Shown piece by piece: positions 61,148 to 64,000 of a stretch of DNA of 64,000 bases. Position 1 is the stretch's first letter. Every line of letters begins with the position of its first letter. The translations under genes were made by a program, and so were the position numbers. Origin of the DNA: Tachypleus tridentatus (lineage: Eukaryota > Arthropoda > Merostomata > Xiphosura > Limulidae); assembly GCF_004210375.1 (NCBI RefSeq), contig NW_027467782.1, forward strand, positions 32,477,771 to 32,541,770, read 5' to 3'. The notes under the pieces are model-generated. The model did not search any database and was not told the DNA's origin. It worked only from the letters and a program-made list of their open reading frames with translations.

Positions 61148-61647
61148 TACATTCTGTTGAAGACTCCAAAGAAAAAAACCTCACTTTTTTATATAACAGT
61201 CTGATGGCAATAGTAGTAGCTTGGCCAAATTGTTGCTCTATGAAGTTTGTAGCGATTAAAGGAGCTGGATTTCCAATAACCAAACTCTCATTCGAAATGA
61301 TGCTTCTTTTTTCAAACAAATAATTAAAGTAAAACAATATATAAGTTATGAGGACGTCACTCTTCGAACCATGAACACATTTCAAAGACGAAGAGAAGTT
61401 TCTATGATGGTATTTATTAAATTAAACATTTATAGAAATATAAAAGAACGTTTCAAAAACTGAAATGCCACAGTAACAAAAAAATACATTAACGAAAGTT
61501 TGCATTACTTATATTACAAGTTTGTTAAATGATTTGTGTTTAAGTTTTGGATGTTATTCTTCTCGGTTTATTGGTAGTTTAACTGAGAAATGGATATATT
61601 AAGATGCTGGGTACAAGAGTACCTTAACAGCAAATAAAGAGATAGAT

Positions 61648-61892
61648 AAGCGTAAAGTCGGAACACGCAGTTGGTTTGGGTTCGAATCTCCGTCACACCA
61701 AACATGCTGGCCCTTTCAGAGATGGTGGAGTTATAAAGTTGCGTGCAATACCACTATTCACTATTCGTTAGCAAGTTGGCACTGGCAGGTGATGACTAAC
61801 TACCCTCCCTCCACTCTTATATTGTTGAAGAAGGGACGGCTATCGCAGGTAGCCCTTGTGTAGTTTTGCGAAAAATTGAAAACAAAACAAAC
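61648..61892 (+). repeat. Main SINE family, diverged copy
   Basis: Head remnant AAGCGTAAAGTCGGAACACG, B box GGGTTCGAATCTCC, ACCAAACATGCTGGCCCTTT, body and a GAAAACAAAACAAAC tail. A duplicated CACTATTC lies in the body. Confidence 0.88.
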
Positions 61893-62470
61893 ATATCACG
61901 ATATACTTATCCAATGTAACAGTACTTTTTTATATAATTGTTTAATTATGCTGATGGTATGAGTAGCCTAGCCCTCAAAGAATGAGATGCTAAAGTCTTG
62001 GATATATATATTTTTTTAATATTCTGTATTGATGTTGAGGTCCACATACATGTAATAACTACAGAGTAAATGCTAGAAATGTAACAGTATAACGTATGAC
62101 CGGACAAAAAGAATTAAGAAACTAAAATAACTACACGTTATTTAAAAACAGATTTGGATTTTTTGTAATAAGTTTTCAAAAACTTGAATAACTCTGGTTC
62201 TTAATTAATTTTTCACAATTATTTTTATTTTGTGGTGTAGATTTTGAATTAAATACAATTCTATACAGTGCTTTGACCTCGGCGAGAATACAGTTGAGAA
62301 CAGCTCTTTTGGTAATGAAATCCAGCTATTATTACATTGTCTAAAGAGTACGTCTAAAACGTATTAACAATAAGTAGTATCAGTAAAATTAAAACACTTG
62401 TGTGATTAACACCAATAAGAACTTTTTCATGTTAACGAAGTACATCAACTGCTACATTCCAATAATAATG

Positions 62471-62743
62471 GGCCCGGCATGGCCGAGCGCGTAAGGCGTG
62501 CGACTCGTAATCCGAGGGTCGCGTGTTCGCGCCCGCGTCGCGCTAAACATGCTCGCCCTCCCAGCCGTGGGGGTGTATAATGTGACGGTCAATCCCACTA
62601 TTCGTTGGTAAAAGAGTAGCCCAAGAGTTGGCGGTGGGTGGTGATGACTAGCTGCCTTCCCTCTAGTCTTACACTGCTAAATTAGGGACGGCTAGCACAG
62701 ATAGCCCTCGAGTAGCTTTGTGCGAAATTCCAAAACAAACAAA
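62471..62743 (+). repeat. Main SINE family, full-length young copy
   Basis: GGCCCGGCATGGCCGAGCGC (A box), GGCGTGCGACTCGTAATCCG (anticodon arm), GTGTTCGCGCCCGC (B box), complete body and CAAAACAAACAAA tail. Flanked by a 10-12 bp target duplication, (CC)AATAATAATG, ending at 62470 and 62755. High CpG content, not yet decayed, points to a recent insertion. Confidence 0.96.
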
Positions 62744-63013
62744 CCAATAATAATGAGAGACAAAATATTTCCCAAAACGCCATTTGTATATCCAGCCTGA
62801 TACAAAATGTAGTTCATGTGATTTTTATCAAAGCAACAAAGTAAGCTGCTTTAGACTGATTGAGACAACAATACGTTTTTCAGGTCCGGCATGGTCAGAT
62901 AGTATTTCAGCCGTAACCTTTGAATTTGATATTTCCCCCACCATGTGTATTGATTAAAAATGAATTCCCTCCATATTTACTGTTCGGAAAGCATTTAAAT
63001 TATAGTTTAACTG

Positions 63014-63287
63014 TTTGTTTGTTTGTTTTTGGAATTTCGCACAAAGCTACTCGAGGGCTATCTGTGGTAGCCGTCCCTAATTTAACAGTGTAAGACTAGA
63101 GGGAAGGCAGCTAGTCATCACCACCCACCGCCAACTCTGGCCCCGCATGGCCAAGCGCGTAAGGCGTGCGACTCGTAATCCGAGGATCGCGGGTTCGCGC
63201 CCGCATCGCGCTAAACACGCTCGCCCTCCCAGCCGTGGGGGTGTATAATGTGACGGTCAATCCCACTATTCGTTGGTAAAAGAGTAG
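63014..63287. repeat. Main SINE family, internally inverted (twin-primed) copy
   Basis: 63014-63138 is the 3' half in minus orientation (TTTGTTTGTTTG tail to CCGCCAACTCT); 63139-63287 is the 5' half in plus orientation (GCCCCGCATGGCC head to TTGGTAAAAGAGTAG). Together they make one almost complete element lacking only a few bases at the switch, and the pair is bracketed by one direct repeat, (AG)TTTAACTG, at 63004-63013 and 63286-63295. This is the layout of a single insertion with a 5' inversion. Confidence 0.92.
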
Positions 63288-63500
63288 TTTAACTGGCAAT
63301 ATTGATTATTAATGTAACCACGTGTTTGCGATATTTTTGTTTTAGCTCATTTGAATGCGTTGGTTAGAGTTATGCAAAATGTGATTCTTCTGTTTTAGCA
63401 GCTAATAATGTTAAAGTAAAGATGATGCTCTTCGTCAAATCAACCTCACGAATACAAAGTTTTCTTTAAACTTTCTAAACCTAAAAATATAAGGTATCAA

Positions 63501-63615
63501 GGTGGTGATAACTAGCTGCCTTACCTCTTGTCTTACACTGGAAAATTAGGGACGGCTAGTGCAGACAGCCCTCGAGTAGCTTTGCGCAAAATTCAAAAAC
63601 AAAACAAAAACAAAT
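63501..63615 (+). repeat. Main SINE family, 3' fragment
   Basis: GGTGGTGATAACTAGCTGCC through TAGGGACGGCTAGTGCAGAC to CAAAAACAAAACAAAAAC. The 5' part is missing. Confidence 0.9.
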
Positions 63616-64000
63616 AACAGTATATAAGCCTAAGTCAGAGAAATAGGGAGTAAAGCACTCACATAAACGAGCACAATCATCAACCTTGCGTTACTGAATA
63701 TAAATACGACTCTGGTCACAACATACCCTTTCATTCATTTTACATTACATTTACATGAAGTAAAAACCTGTAAACAAGTAAGCTGGTTCTTTACTACATC
63801 TGTTCATGAATGGTATTTCAACTCATTTATTTTTGGCACGCTTAAACTTTTATATATCAAATGCAGTTCTCAAACCCTCACTCGTACATTGTAAATAATA
63901 ATTTGTGTTTTTCTCTATTTTCTTTTCGTACAAATCCTTCAAAACTTTCTAAAAAGTTAAATTTGCTTTGGTTCAGACTGGAGAATATTGTGTACATTTA

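Noticed and set aside
62471-62545. tRNA-like sequence that could be a real tRNA gene
   Set aside because: It continues directly into the SINE body, recurs many times in the window, and the anticodon and acceptor stems do not pair well; it is a SINE promoter head.
1-64000. CRISPR arrays, operons or bacterial genes
   Set aside because: Tandem arrays have too few units and no spacers; the sequence is intron- and SINE-rich eukaryotic DNA.

Overview
This is an A+T-rich eukaryotic window dominated by introns and interspersed repeats; nothing bacterial is visible. The organism is most likely a chelicerate arthropod, probably a horseshoe crab. That is an inference from memory: the many copies of a tRNA-headed SINE with a CAAACAAAC-type tail resemble repeats I associate with horseshoe crab DNA, and it was not checked by search. 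CR1-type LINEs, a Penelope-like element, hAT and Tigger DNA transposons and a multi-copy arthropod protein family fit the same picture.

Region 1-29463 holds the only well supported host gene, an anoctamin (TMEM16 family) on the minus strand. Fifteen exons can be placed by homology and splice signals, from the start codon at 29445 down to 448. They encode about 520 residues: the cytoplasmic N-terminal domain, the first four membrane segments, the cysteine-rich extracellular loop and the start of the next region. The pore and calcium-site half lies beyond the left edge. Exon phases agree at every junction except around exon 13 (5483-5562), where about one base is out of step. The introns carry tRNA-type SINEs, a Tigger/pogo transposase relic (18066-19366), a possible zinc-finger relic and a striking 29-bp-arm hairpin (2821-2946) that looks like a Penelope terminal structure.

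Region 29464-48000 is repeat-rich intergenic DNA: a CR1-like LINE 3' part (31425-32345), a 5'-truncated Penelope-like element (RT, GIY-YIG endonuclease and hammerhead-like end, 36776-37785) sitting inside a second CR1 copy, a third CR1 copy (43985-44960) and a decayed hAT element (44960-47786) with an internal 82-bp triple tandem repeat. Two moderately GC-richer blocks (33190-34988 and 38165-40880) could not be classified.

Region 48000-64000 has a broken copy of a widespread multi-copy protein family (51925-52800), a 137-codon orphan ORF followed by a 79-80 bp triple tandem repeat (57690-58331), a candidate first exon of a METTL18-like protein-histidine methyltransferase on the minus strand (58813-59015), and a dense cluster of SINEs with clear target-site duplications. 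One SINE (63014-63287) is internally inverted as expected from twin priming. Apart from the anoctamin and perhaps the METTL18-like exon, the window contains no recognisable host genes, so there is no pathway or operon-like cooperation to describe.
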